A DNA stretch of 7,254 bases from Methanosarcinaceae archaeon (GCA_016926455.1 JAFGOO010000225.1:1-7254); one strand, 5' to 3'. Shown: positions 1 through 5,586, counted from the stretch's first letter. Program-made: numbers and translations. The notes: generated by a model from the letters alone, not told the origin.

Positions 1-1
1 C

Positions 2-505
2 CAGGGTCAGACAGACAGCCTTGCAGTAATTGAAGGTATGTGGCTGATTGATTTCGAAGATGTACTTGAGATTGACGATGAAGATGACTTCGGCGAGCTT
101 GAGGTAAGTGTTGGTTCTAATTACCTTGAATTCACAAACGACGATTCAATCACTTTGAACGAAGATTCTGAGCAGGATATTGCAGAAGGTTTCTCATTTA
201 AGGTAGCTGACAATTCGACTCTTAGATATTATCTCTATGCTGAAAAGACAATCGGTGGCGAAGTTACTCCAAAACCAACAGTAGCACCAACCGAGGTAGT
301 CGAGGAAACCGAAGTAGTAGAAGAAACTGAGGAAGCCGAGGAAACCGAAGTAGTAGAAGAAACTGAGGAAGCCGAGGAAACCGAGGAAGTAGAGGAAACT
401 GAGGAAGCCGAGGAAACCGAGGAAGTAGAGGAAGAGCCTGGTTTTGAGGCAATCTTTGCAATTGCAGGACTTCTTGCAGTGGCATATCTTGTCAGAAGAG
501 ACTAA
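2..505 (+). CDS. S-layer family protein (DUF1608-type), C-terminal part, with PGF-CTERM anchor
   Basis: The frame is open from base 2, before the first ATG at 38, so this is the 3' end of a larger gene cut by the window edge. The first ~85 visible residues (QGQTDSLAVIEG, WLIDFEDV, FGELEVS, GFSFKVADNSTLRYYLYAEKT) resemble the end of the second S-layer domain in Methanosarcina-type surface-layer glycoproteins, which tile the cell surface. A glutamate-rich linker follows (eight hexapeptides, EVVEET/EEAEET type), then PGF, a hydrophobic helix (AIFAIAGLLAVAYLV) and a basic RRD end. That tripartite tail is the PGF-CTERM signal, processed by archaeosortase A with lipid attachment (family knowledge). 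The acidic linker probably spans the space between membrane and S-layer; this is inferred. A hairpin/T-tract terminator follows. Confidence in the anchor is very high; assignment as the major S-layer protein rather than a paralogue is less certain. Confidence 0.88.
   Translation, partial: QGQTDSLAVIEGMWLIDFEDVLEIDDEDDFGELEVSVGSNYLEFTNDDSITLNEDSEQDIAEGFSFKVADNSTLRYYLYAEKTIGGEVTPKPTVAPTEVVEETEVVEETEEAEETEVVEETEEAEETEEVEETEEAEETEEVEEEPGFEAIFAIAGLLAVAYLVRRD
293..436 (+). repeat. 18-bp tandem repeat, 8 units, encoding acidic linker
   Basis: Eight in-frame 18-bp units encode EVVEET, EVVEET, EEAEET, EVVEET, EEAEET, EEVEET, EEAEET, EEVEEE. Pairs of units form a 36-bp higher-order repeat: 311-346 is identical to 347-382, and 365-397 is identical to 401-433. 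Near-identity at the DNA level, including synonymous positions, suggests recent expansion by slippage or unequal recombination. Unit number is therefore likely to vary between strains. Confidence 0.92.
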
Positions 506-514
506 ATAAATTTA

Positions 515-549
515 AGAAGGGGTTAATCCCTTCTATTTTTCTTTTTTTT
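515..549 (+). terminator. Hairpin plus T-tract after S-layer gene
   Basis: A perfect 7-bp stem, AGAAGGG (515-521) with CCCTTCT (528-534), has a 6-nt loop and is followed by a T-rich tail (535-549) ending in eight consecutive Ts. It lies 10 bp after the S-layer stop codon. Archaeal termination depends mainly on the T-tract, so the hairpin may serve mostly as RNA 3'-end protection. Confidence 0.8.
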
Positions 550-622
550 GGATTTTTTGCGATACTTTCAAGTAGATCGATACTATTTTATTTTCGTTCA
601 ATTTAGAGAGGTTTGAATATAA

Positions 623-1171
623 ATGAACAAAAGAATAATGCTGACATTGATATTTGCAGTTTTGATGATTGCAATATCTGGATGCTTCGAAGGTGATGAT
701 ACACCTGTTACTGTACCAGAGTACGTGGAGCCGAGCGTAGAAAATCTGATATTGTTAAAGGATATTCCTTTAGGTTTTGAGTATCTCGGTGCGATTCCGA
801 CTACAATCGATGATATCAAAGACAAATATGCTGATGTTGCGGGTATCGTGGACGTAGCTGAGGGGATATATATGTATTCCGATGGCACCAATGTATATAT
901 GATAGCCGTTGAATGCGAGGACGAAGCGTCTGCAGATAATTTTGTTTACCAGTACAAGCAGAGTTTTCCGCAACTTCGAAGTGAGACGCGGTTTGTTGAG
1001 GAATCTTTCAACGGTCATTTCGCGACGCGGATTAAGAATTACACCACATTCAATGGAGATGTTGAGAGATATACCTATGTGTGGAATAGTGGAAAATTTG
1101 TATTTATCGTGGAAGGAAACACCGATGATTACTCGTTAACACGCATGATTGCGGAAGCTACGGGACAATGA
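623..1171 (+). CDS. Putative membrane-anchored lipoprotein, unknown function (182 aa)
   Basis: The N-terminus is a lipoprotein signal: basic MNKR, a hydrophobic stretch from about residue 5 to 18, and the lipobox I18-S19-G20-C21. Cys21 is therefore the probable lipid-modified first residue of the mature protein. The exported part (about 160 aa) is mostly soluble, has a short acidic/proline-rich stalk (about 22-38) and a mixed alpha/beta domain. It contains one clear N-glycosylation sequon (N139-Y-T) and a single further cysteine at C98. A Shine-Dalgarno-like GAGGT at 608-612, 10 nt before the ATG, supports this start. No catalytic motif is recognised. It lies in the same direction as the upstream S-layer gene but is separated from it by a terminator, so it probably has its own promoter; I could not identify a convincing TATA box. 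Function is unknown; a cell-envelope role is inferred from location only. Confidence 0.8.
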   Translation: MNKRIMLTLIFAVLMIAISGCFEGDDTPVTVPEYVEPSVENLILLKDIPLGFEYLGAIPTTIDDIKDKYADVAGIVDVAEGIYMYSDGTNVYMIAVECEDEASADNFVYQYKQSFPQLRSETRFVEESFNGHFATRIKNYTTFNGDVERYTYVWNSGKFVFIVEGNTDDYSLTRMIAEATGQ

Positions 1172-1203
1172 TTCTCTGTTTACATTTCAATAAATCGTGG
1201 AAG

Positions 1204-1238
1204 ATCAGACTTAGCTCCAAAGCGTAAGCATATCTGAT
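1204..1238 (+). other. Interrupted stem-loop downstream of lipoprotein gene
   Basis: ATCAGA (1204-1209) pairs with TCTGAT (1233-1238), CTTA (1210-1213) with TAAG (1225-1228), and GC (1214-1215) with GC (1222-1223). This gives a 12-bp helix with a 6-nt loop, a one-base bulge and a 4-nt bulge. It may stabilise the 3' end of the lipoprotein mRNA; the function is inferred. Confidence 0.45.
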
Positions 1239-1258
1239 ATTACCTTTTACCATGTACT

Positions 1259-1279
1259 ACCACCCTTAGTAAGGGTGGT
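1259..1279 (+). terminator. Strong stem-loop, possible bidirectional 3'-end signal
   Basis: A perfect 9-bp stem, ACCACCCTT (1259-1267) with AAGGGTGGT (1271-1279), closes a 3-nt loop. There is no long T-run on either side, so calling it a terminator is tentative. It sits between converging transcription units and could act as an RNA 3'-end or processing structure on either strand. Confidence 0.4.
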
Positions 1280-1360
1280 TTCCAGTTTCATTGTCAATCC
1301 AATGGTTCAAATTCACTGGCATTTAACCCAGTACCTATGGTAAAATTAAGAATATTTTGC

Positions 1361-1444
1361 TGATTTTAGCATGAAAGTACCCTTGATCTTAACCTTCCGT
1401 TGTCATCTTTTTAAAGACTACAACAATCTAGAATGCTAAAATCA
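1361..1444 (-). repeat. Nested palindrome just after transposase stop
   Basis: A perfect 12-bp inverted repeat, TGATTTTAGCAT (1361-1372) and ATGCTAAAATCA (1433-1444), encloses a second hairpin. In the inner one, GTTGTCATCTTT (1399-1410) faces AAAGACTACAAC (1413-1424) across a 2-nt loop, with one mismatch and one wobble (as RNA on the minus strand). The structure starts about 12 nt after the transposase stop and its outer arm overlaps the subterminal inverted repeat by two bases. It could block transcription into or out of the element, stabilise the transposase mRNA, or be a recognition structure at the right end. Confidence 0.6.
1371..1381. repeat. Subterminal inverted repeat, right end of IS
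   Basis: ATGAAAGTACC here is the exact reverse complement of GGTACTTTCAT at 2891-2901. It is the transposase-downstream (right) copy. Subterminal inverted repeats are known in the IS1111 subgroup of IS110; whether this element belongs to that subgroup is not clear. Confidence 0.5.
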
Positions 1445-1456
1445 AAGTTTTCTTTG

Positions 1457-2374
1457 TCATGTTACATCTAACTCTTTCTTGTTTACTATTGCAAATATCT
1501 CACTTATGATTGATATTCTCTCATCGATGGATATTTCTGCAGTCACAACAATCTTCCTCTTTCGATTTTCTCCTTTTTGATATCCGGTTTCATCTTCATA
1601 CATTTCATTTTTCGTGATAAGATGCCATATAATCGTTACAATTTTTCTCGCTAGAGCAATAATTGCCTTTTGATATCCAATTGTTTTCTTCTTCCGGTTA
1701 AAAAACTCTTTCAACTTACTGGCTTTTTTTCTTGAAGCTGCATTGGCAACCTGGGTTAGAACCCACCTAGCTATCTTGAAACTCCTCTTAGTGATTCTTC
1801 CATTATGATATTTATCCGCAGATTGATACACTTTTGATACGATACCTAGCCATGAAGCAAGCTTATCTCTTGATGAAAAGTCCTTGAAATCACCTATTTC
1901 AGCAATCAGTGTTGCTGCACTTATCTCACCGATACCAGGACAAGACATCAAAATATGCATTTCATGCTTATGATGTTTGTAAGCATAACTGAACATTCGT
2001 GTTTCCAAGTTGCTTATTTGCTCATCAATATCTTGAATCAGGTTTAGACATGTTCTAAGCCGTACTGCAGCACTTTGAGATATTTCACGTTCAAGAACCT
2101 CTTTTATCTGCTCACTCTTTTTATGAACACCTAGACTGAGCTTGTCTACTATTTGATTGAATTTCTGACCTGAACAGATGCCTGATAGAATCATTCTACC
2201 ATTCTTACCAAAAATATCAGTCAACACATCATTTAGACGGAACATTTCCAATGAAAGGATAGCTTGTGCCTGATTTTTTATATCAGTCCTTTTTTGCACA
2301 AGATTGTGACTAAGACGTATATATGCCCTGAATTCTCTATGAGATTTGGAAAAAAGTCTTGAAGGCTTTGTCAT
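1457..2374 (-). pseudogene. IS110-family transposase, C-terminal fragment (Transposase_20 domain)
   Basis: This 305-residue frame holds the linker and C-terminal Transposase_20 domain. The N-terminal part (about 1-135) is a helical, charged region matching the coiled-coil linker of the family. The PGIG motif (146-149) begins the helix-hairpin-helix-like segment (MSCPGIGEISAATLIAEIGDF in part). Next comes GIVSKVYQSADKYHNGRITK in part, where S185 aligns with the conserved, catalytically required serine and GRITK (192-196) with the family's G-x-ITK signature. It is one base out of frame with the N-terminal piece. Its apparent ATG at 2374 has no Shine-Dalgarno site and falls mid-domain, so it is not a natural start. 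A full transposase would be about 410 residues. The domain looks intact apart from the frame break, so inactivation is recent, or the shift is a sequencing error. Confidence 0.9.
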
Positions 2375-2696
2375 TTAAAGCAAGTTGTGCAATAAATTCA
2401 GAATCTATCTTATCTGTCTTTTTATGAGTGTATGCCTTCATATCACGTGTATTTCCAACAATGACGGTTAAATGATCGGTCAGGCAATCATAGATTGGAA
2501 CCCAAAAGTCGCTTGTTGATTCACATGCAACAACATCATACTGTTCTCTAAGTACCCAAGATTTAAGGTCTAAAATACCCTGATCATTCCTTTCGAACCG
2601 TTGTTGTGTTTTTTCGCCTAATCTACTGAGTAAGGTGGCTATTAAAAAACGTTTATGGATGTCTAGACCACAAGCTTTGTTTATCATCAGTGACAA
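2337..2696 (-). pseudogene. IS110-family transposase, N-terminal fragment (DEDD RuvC-like domain)
   Basis: This 119-residue frame is the RuvC-like nuclease domain. All four acidic catalytic positions are visible: D12 in GLDIH, E59 in CESTS, and D95 and D98 in KTDKID. The start is taken as TTG at 2696 because GGTGAT (2707-2702) lies 5 nt upstream; the next ATG, at 2687, is poorly spaced. The frame runs to a TAG at 2337 after about ten non-homologous residues. Real similarity ends at ALND, and the family sequence continues (TKPSRLFSKSHREF) in the other frame, which overlaps by 38 nt. An ancestral ATGACATGAC reduced to ATGAC (5-bp loss), or an extra T in the T6 run at 2355-2350, would each explain the break. 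Without the C-terminal domain this fragment should not transpose. Confidence 0.9.
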
Positions 2697-2701
2697 TATT
2701 T

Positions 2702-2730
2702 ATCACCCCATTTTTGATGGGCAGTGTGAT
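2702..2730 (-). promoter_or_regulatory. Hairpin covering the transposase ribosome binding site
   Basis: On the transposase strand, ATCAC (2730-2726) pairs with GTGAT (2706-2702), and CCCAT (2721-2717 complement) with ATGGG (2711-2707), leaving a 4-nt bulge and a 5-nt loop. The paired GGTGAT is the Shine-Dalgarno sequence for the TTG start at 2696. Folding would hide it and lower transposase translation. This is a structural reading by eye. Confidence 0.45.
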
Positions 2731-2848
2731 TGCTTAGGGGGCAATTTAGCATCCGTGATCAGCGTCACATTTGAGCCTTCGATGGCAATTCACTGGTTAG
2801 TTTTTAGACGGTTTCGAAGAACCGAAATTAGCACAACCTACCCTGCCC
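2702..2848 (-). ncRNA. Candidate bridge RNA / structured leader of the IS110 element
   Basis: IS110 elements encode a bridge RNA, usually in the noncoding left end upstream of the transposase, with loops that pair with target and donor DNA (established for IS621). Here the transposase-strand leader can be closed by GGGCAG (2848-2843) with CTGCCC (2724-2719). Inside are three small hairpins: CGGTT/AACCG (2824-2809) with a 6-nt loop, GTGAC/ATCAC with a 4-nt loop (about 2767-2754), and ATTGC/GCAAT (2745-2729). An unpaired stretch of about 40 nt lies between the first two (about 2808-2768). Size and position fit a bridge RNA; guide assignment is not established. No coding potential is evident on this strand. 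Confidence 0.4.
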
Positions 2849-2890
2849 AAAGAATAGTTGGATTAATAACAAAAAAAAGGTTTTTTAGTA

Positions 2891-2901
2891 GGTACTTTCA
2901 T
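2891..2901. repeat. Subterminal inverted repeat, left end of IS
   Basis: GGTACTTTCAT is the exact reverse complement of ATGAAAGTACC at 1371-1381. It is the transposase-upstream (left) copy and lies 20 nt inside the proposed left-end CT core at 2922-2923. Confidence 0.5.
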
Positions 2902-2921
2902 TGTTTGTGCGTGTTATTCGA

Positions 2922-3110
2922 AGAATTTCATGTGCGTTTTTAGTGTTAACTAAAAGGCGGGATACGATTCATCCAGAATAAAGAATATGGTTTCTATCCA
3001 CCCCGTAATTCTTAAAAAGAAAAAGAATCAGGTTTAAAAACTGACATTCATGTTGTTTGATGAAAAAGAAATAGGCGCCCACCCCACCAATGAGCGCCCA
3101 AAATTTAAAT
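2922..3110. other. Noncoding flank between insertion sequence and fwdC
   Basis: I see no gene here. It contains the DNA just outside the proposed left end of the insertion sequence, an AT-rich 6-bp inverted repeat (ATTCTT 3008-3013, AAGAAT 3023-3028), and the presumed terminator of the fwd operon next to the fwdC stop. Confidence 0.55.
3062..3098 (-). terminator. Probable 3'-end signal of the fwd operon
   Basis: On the minus strand, 12 nt after the fwdC stop, GGCGC (3098-3094) can pair with GCGCC (3078-3074) across a 15-nt loop, followed directly by a T-rich run (3073-3062, two T-clusters). Stem length is modest. The T-rich run is the more relevant element for archaeal termination. Confidence 0.5.
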
Positions 3111-3869
3111 TCATTTAACCAGCAGTACACCTTTGCCACCGACGTTGACATCTCCTGTAAATTTGCGGAATGTCACGCCATGGAACTCTTCTGTACCTTC
3201 TTCCCGGAATGCGGGCATCATTTCTGCGACGTTACCTTTGACGACAACGGTTCCAGCTTTCATCTCACTTGCTACCATGGTAGTATTACCCTCGATAATG
3301 ATGGTACCGCCACTGTTCGAAATTCCAGGGAGAAGTCCAGCGTCGCCGTTCACAATAATCTCACCACCACACAGATGCTCACCAAGGAAATCACGTACAT
3401 TTCCGTTGATTGTTATCTTACCGCCGGCCATGCCACAAGCCTCGCCGCGGTATCCTCCACCTACGTAGTAGCCGCCGTTTCCGTTGACGACGATCTCGCC
3501 GCCTTTCATCTCGCATCCAACCCAGCTGTCAGCGTTTCCGTTGATTGTTATCTTACCACCGGTCATGTTCGAGCCACAGTGCATATCCACATTACCGTTA
3601 ATCTCGATTTCACCGGCAGACATGCCCTGTCCTATTCGTTTCACACGTGGGACGTTGCCATCAAAAATGATCTTTGTGTTCTCTACACTGTCAGAACCAT
3701 CAACAGACACATTGAACAGCTCGCCAATGGATGCCTGGCTGTTGCCGTAATAAACAAGAATTGCCTCAATTTCATCCGTTGACTTTCCTGCAAAATTGTC
3801 AGGAGTGATGGTGTCTGCTTCGATCGGTACTATATTCTGTTCTTTCAGTGAAAGTGTCACTATCTGCAT
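3111..3869 (-). CDS. fwdC: Formylmethanofuran dehydrogenase subunit C
   Basis: FwdC is the scaffold subunit of formylmethanofuran dehydrogenase, which interconverts CO2 and formyl-methanofuran in the cytoplasm. From about residue 67 to 215 the protein is a run of glycine-rich repeats of the GG-x-I-x-I-x-GN type (KITINGN, EIVVNGN, KITINGN, EIIVNGD, TIIIEGN), the right-handed beta-helix shared with the C-terminal domain of glutamate synthase. It has 252 residues, close to the ~270 usual for the family. The ATG directly abuts the fwdA stop (TAAATG), and GGAGG (3882-3878) lies 8 nt upstream, inside the end of fwdA, so translation is probably coupled. It is the last gene of the visible operon. No active-site residues are expected in this subunit. 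The metal type (W or Mo) cannot be read here; fwd is chosen from the D-B-A-C gene order. Confidence 0.95.
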   Translation of the reverse strand: MQIVTLSLKEQNIVPIEADTITPDNFAGKSTDEIEAILVYYGNSQASIGELFNVSVDGSDSVENTKIIFDGNVPRVKRIGQGMSAGEIEINGNVDMHCGSNMTGGKITINGNADSWVGCEMKGGEIVVNGNGGYYVGGGYRGEACGMAGGKITINGNVRDFLGEHLCGGEIIVNGDAGLLPGISNSGGTIIIEGNTTMVASEMKAGTVVVKGNVAEMMPAFREEGTEEFHGVTFRKFTGDVNVGGKGVLLVK

Positions 3870-5585
3870 TTAAATCGCCTCCGTTTTGATCTCAACGGGG
3901 TGCGGAAGATATGCATCCTCGACCATGTAGTTTGCCATATTCACGGAATAGTATCTCTTAAACTTCTGAACAAGGTTCACCATCATAGCATCTTCGGTTG
4001 CCTTTGGAACCGTCGCGTTCACCCAGTATGTCTTGCCTTCTGGAGTTGCCGCAATCTCACCGTCCTTGACAATGATTTCTCCGCTCTTGATAGTGTACGC
4101 CGTGCCGCTGAATGCTTTTTTGACTGCTTCGTGCTCCACTGATGTATCAATTGAATCTGGATTGATATCGTAGATAGCAATATCTGCATCCGCACCAACA
4201 CCCAGATTTCCCTTTGTAGCCATGCCGTACATCTTTGACTGTATTGCACGCGTCATAATCGCAAGTTCATATAGATCAAGTTCTCTGTCAATTCCTGGAA
4301 GGGCCATACGTCCAATTGCCAACTCAGGTAGACCTTCGATGATCTCAGCACGTTTCTTAGCACTCATCAGAAGTGTATATGCCTCTGGATAGTTCACAAA
4401 TGTACCACCATTCGGGCTGTCAGTTGTGAACATCACTTTCCATGGATCCTTGACCAGCAGTGCAAGTTCCTGTCCGATTGCCCACTGAACAGCATTCACG
4501 AAATTCTTGGACGAATATGTAACCGGTACAACACCGGATGCTTCCTCAAGTTCCACATCTTGATTACTCCATTTTGCATGAAGCAAACGTGAGTTTGCGT
4601 ATTCAAGAGGTCCATCTGCTGTCATCGTCATTGCAGGACCGAACATTGCCATTCCCAAATCGAATGTCAGGTGATTTGCACCGTTGATGTAATCCGCAAC
4701 CATTGGAGCACCGGTTTCAAAGTCACGCCATCCAGTGCCTGCATAGGCATTGAACTGCACATGTGTAACGTGGACTGCCTGTCGATCGCGGCTGGTCTTA
4801 ACATTTTCCAGCAGTTTCATGGACGCAATTGTTGTTTCGTAGTTCCCGGGTTTTCCGAGATTATTACAGTGGATGTGAATTGAGTGCGGTAGGTTTAGTT
4901 TCTCGTTTGCCTCTGCAAGTGCAAGAAGAATCTGCGCAGGTGTAACGTCAAAGTTGGGCACGGGATCATCCAGACCTGAAACATTCTTTGCCCAACCCCA
5001 TGCTTCACCACCACCAGGATTCACGATCTTGATGCCATAACCGCGTGATGAACGAAGTGCCCATGCAACGTATGCTGCAAGTTTATCAGGCTCATTGTCC
5101 CTGATATACTCCATCACTTGCCAGTTGCTGCTGAACAGTGTCAGGCCGAGTTTATCCAGTATCGGTATTGACTCGAACTCTTCATGGGTGTGGCGCGCAG
5201 CCAAAATTGGTATCGCAGCTTCTGTAATTGTTGTGTAACCCAATTTAGAATATCGGTATCCAATTGCGAAGGTGTTGGGTGTATTGTATCCGACTTGTGC
5301 TCGGGTAGTTGCAGTTGGGGCTACTTTCCCGGATAGACCGGGGATGGGGTTCATCCGCATATCATGCGGGCTCATAAACCGACCAACATTGATCTTACCA
5401 GCACAGTGAGTGTGTCCGTCAAAGCCACCAGCCATAGTGAGTTTGCCACCAGCATCAATCAACTTTGCAGCGGACGAAACACTCTCAACGATCTTGCCGT
5501 CCTTTACCGAAAGGTCCATCTTTTCGCAGTTGATATTGTTAAGCGGGTCGCAGACAACTGCATTCTTGATAAGTAATTCTGACAT
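3870..5585 (-). CDS. fwdA: Formylmethanofuran dehydrogenase subunit A (amidohydrolase)
   Basis: FwdA receives formate from the FwdB active site through an internal tunnel and condenses it with methanofuran at a binuclear metal centre (family knowledge). The 571-residue protein shows the amidohydrolase layout: an N-terminal beta domain; the metal-binding H58-T-H60 in GFDGHTH; K186 in GIKIVNPGGG, the likely carboxylated bridging lysine; histidines in SIHIHCNN (237/239) and VHVTH (272/275); and the catalytic D389 in FTTDSPNG. A closing beta domain (GVGADADIAIYD, about 463-473) is followed by the C-terminal extension typical of FwdA. I chose the ATG at 5585 (MSELLIKNAV) over the one at 5609, because GAGGTG (5597-5592) lies 6 nt upstream and the earlier start would overlap fwdB and lengthen the N-terminus by eight residues without homology. 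It starts 1 nt after the fwdB stop. All key residues appear present, so the enzyme should be functional. Confidence 0.96.
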   Translation of the reverse strand: MSELLIKNAVVCDPLNNINCEKMDLSVKDGKIVESVSSAAKLIDAGGKLTMAGGFDGHTHCAGKINVGRFMSPHDMRMNPIPGLSGKVAPTATTRAQVGYNTPNTFAIGYRYSKLGYTTITEAAIPILAARHTHEEFESIPILDKLGLTLFSSNWQVMEYIRDNEPDKLAAYVAWALRSSRGYGIKIVNPGGGEAWGWAKNVSGLDDPVPNFDVTPAQILLALAEANEKLNLPHSIHIHCNNLGKPGNYETTIASMKLLENVKTSRDRQAVHVTHVQFNAYAGTGWRDFETGAPMVADYINGANHLTFDLGMAMFGPAMTMTADGPLEYANSRLLHAKWSNQDVELEEASGVVPVTYSSKNFVNAVQWAIGQELALLVKDPWKVMFTTDSPNGGTFVNYPEAYTLLMSAKKRAEIIEGLPELAIGRMALPGIDRELDLYELAIMTRAIQSKMYGMATKGNLGVGADADIAIYDINPDSIDTSVEHEAVKKAFSGTAYTIKSGEIIVKDGEIAATPEGKTYWVNATVPKATEDAMMVNLVQKFKRYYSVNMANYMVEDAYLPHPVEIKTEAI

Positions 5586-5586
5586 T

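Larger units (their letters stand above)
1172..1350. other. Noncoding region between lipoprotein gene and insertion sequence
   Basis: I see no credible gene here. The stretch holds two stem-loops, at 1204-1238 and 1259-1279 (listed separately), and is otherwise AT-rich. It probably contains the 3' untranslated region of the lipoprotein transcript and the ancestral intergenic DNA into which the insertion sequence moved. Confidence 0.6.
1351..2921 (-). mobile_element. IS110-family insertion sequence, transposase frame-disrupted
   Basis: The body is a DEDD-type transposase gene in two frames (2696 down to 1457), with long noncoding DNA on both sides, as expected of IS110 elements. The ends are proposed, not proven. 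An 11-bp inverted repeat, ATGAAAGTACC (1371-1381) and GGTACTTTCAT (2891-2901), lies near both termini. Outside it, the 6-bp direct repeat AAGAAT (1348-1353 and 2921-2926) contains a CT core on the transposase strand. If recombination is at that CT, each inverted repeat lies exactly 20 nt inside its end and the element is 1571 bp without the core, a normal IS110 size. These elements move through a circular intermediate guided by a bridge RNA (family knowledge). It lies between the convergent lipoprotein gene and fwd operon and breaks no host gene. Presence is near certain; the exact ends are moderate. Confidence 0.8.

Noticed and set aside
293..436. Repeat array considered as CRISPR-like
   Set aside because: Units are contiguous 18-bp codon repeats in frame with no spacers; it is a protein repeat.
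264..485. Minus-strand 73-residue leucine/proline-rich frame
   Set aside because: It is the antisense reading of the glutamate repeat; the low-complexity composition is explained entirely by the S-layer tether.
1310..2796. 10-nt direct repeat AATTCACTGG at 1310-1319 and 2787-2796 as a target-guide match
   Set aside because: The copy at 1310 lies about 30 bp outside the proposed right-end core, too far for the target pairing described for bridge RNAs; treated as chance unless the right end is misplaced.
2635..2943. 102-residue plus-strand open frame over the start of the transposase and its leader
   Set aside because: It is antisense to the conserved DEDD domain, shows no family motif or good ribosome site, and overlaps the structured leader.
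2969..3151. 60-residue minus-strand frame with a hydrophobic stretch
   Set aside because: It starts inside the end of fwdC in another frame, has no ribosome site, and runs through the presumed terminator.
3090..3782. 230-residue plus-strand open frame across fwdC
   Set aside because: It is a shadow of the glycine-repeat fwdC gene: its repeated composition mirrors the antisense repeats, and fwdC itself is unambiguous.
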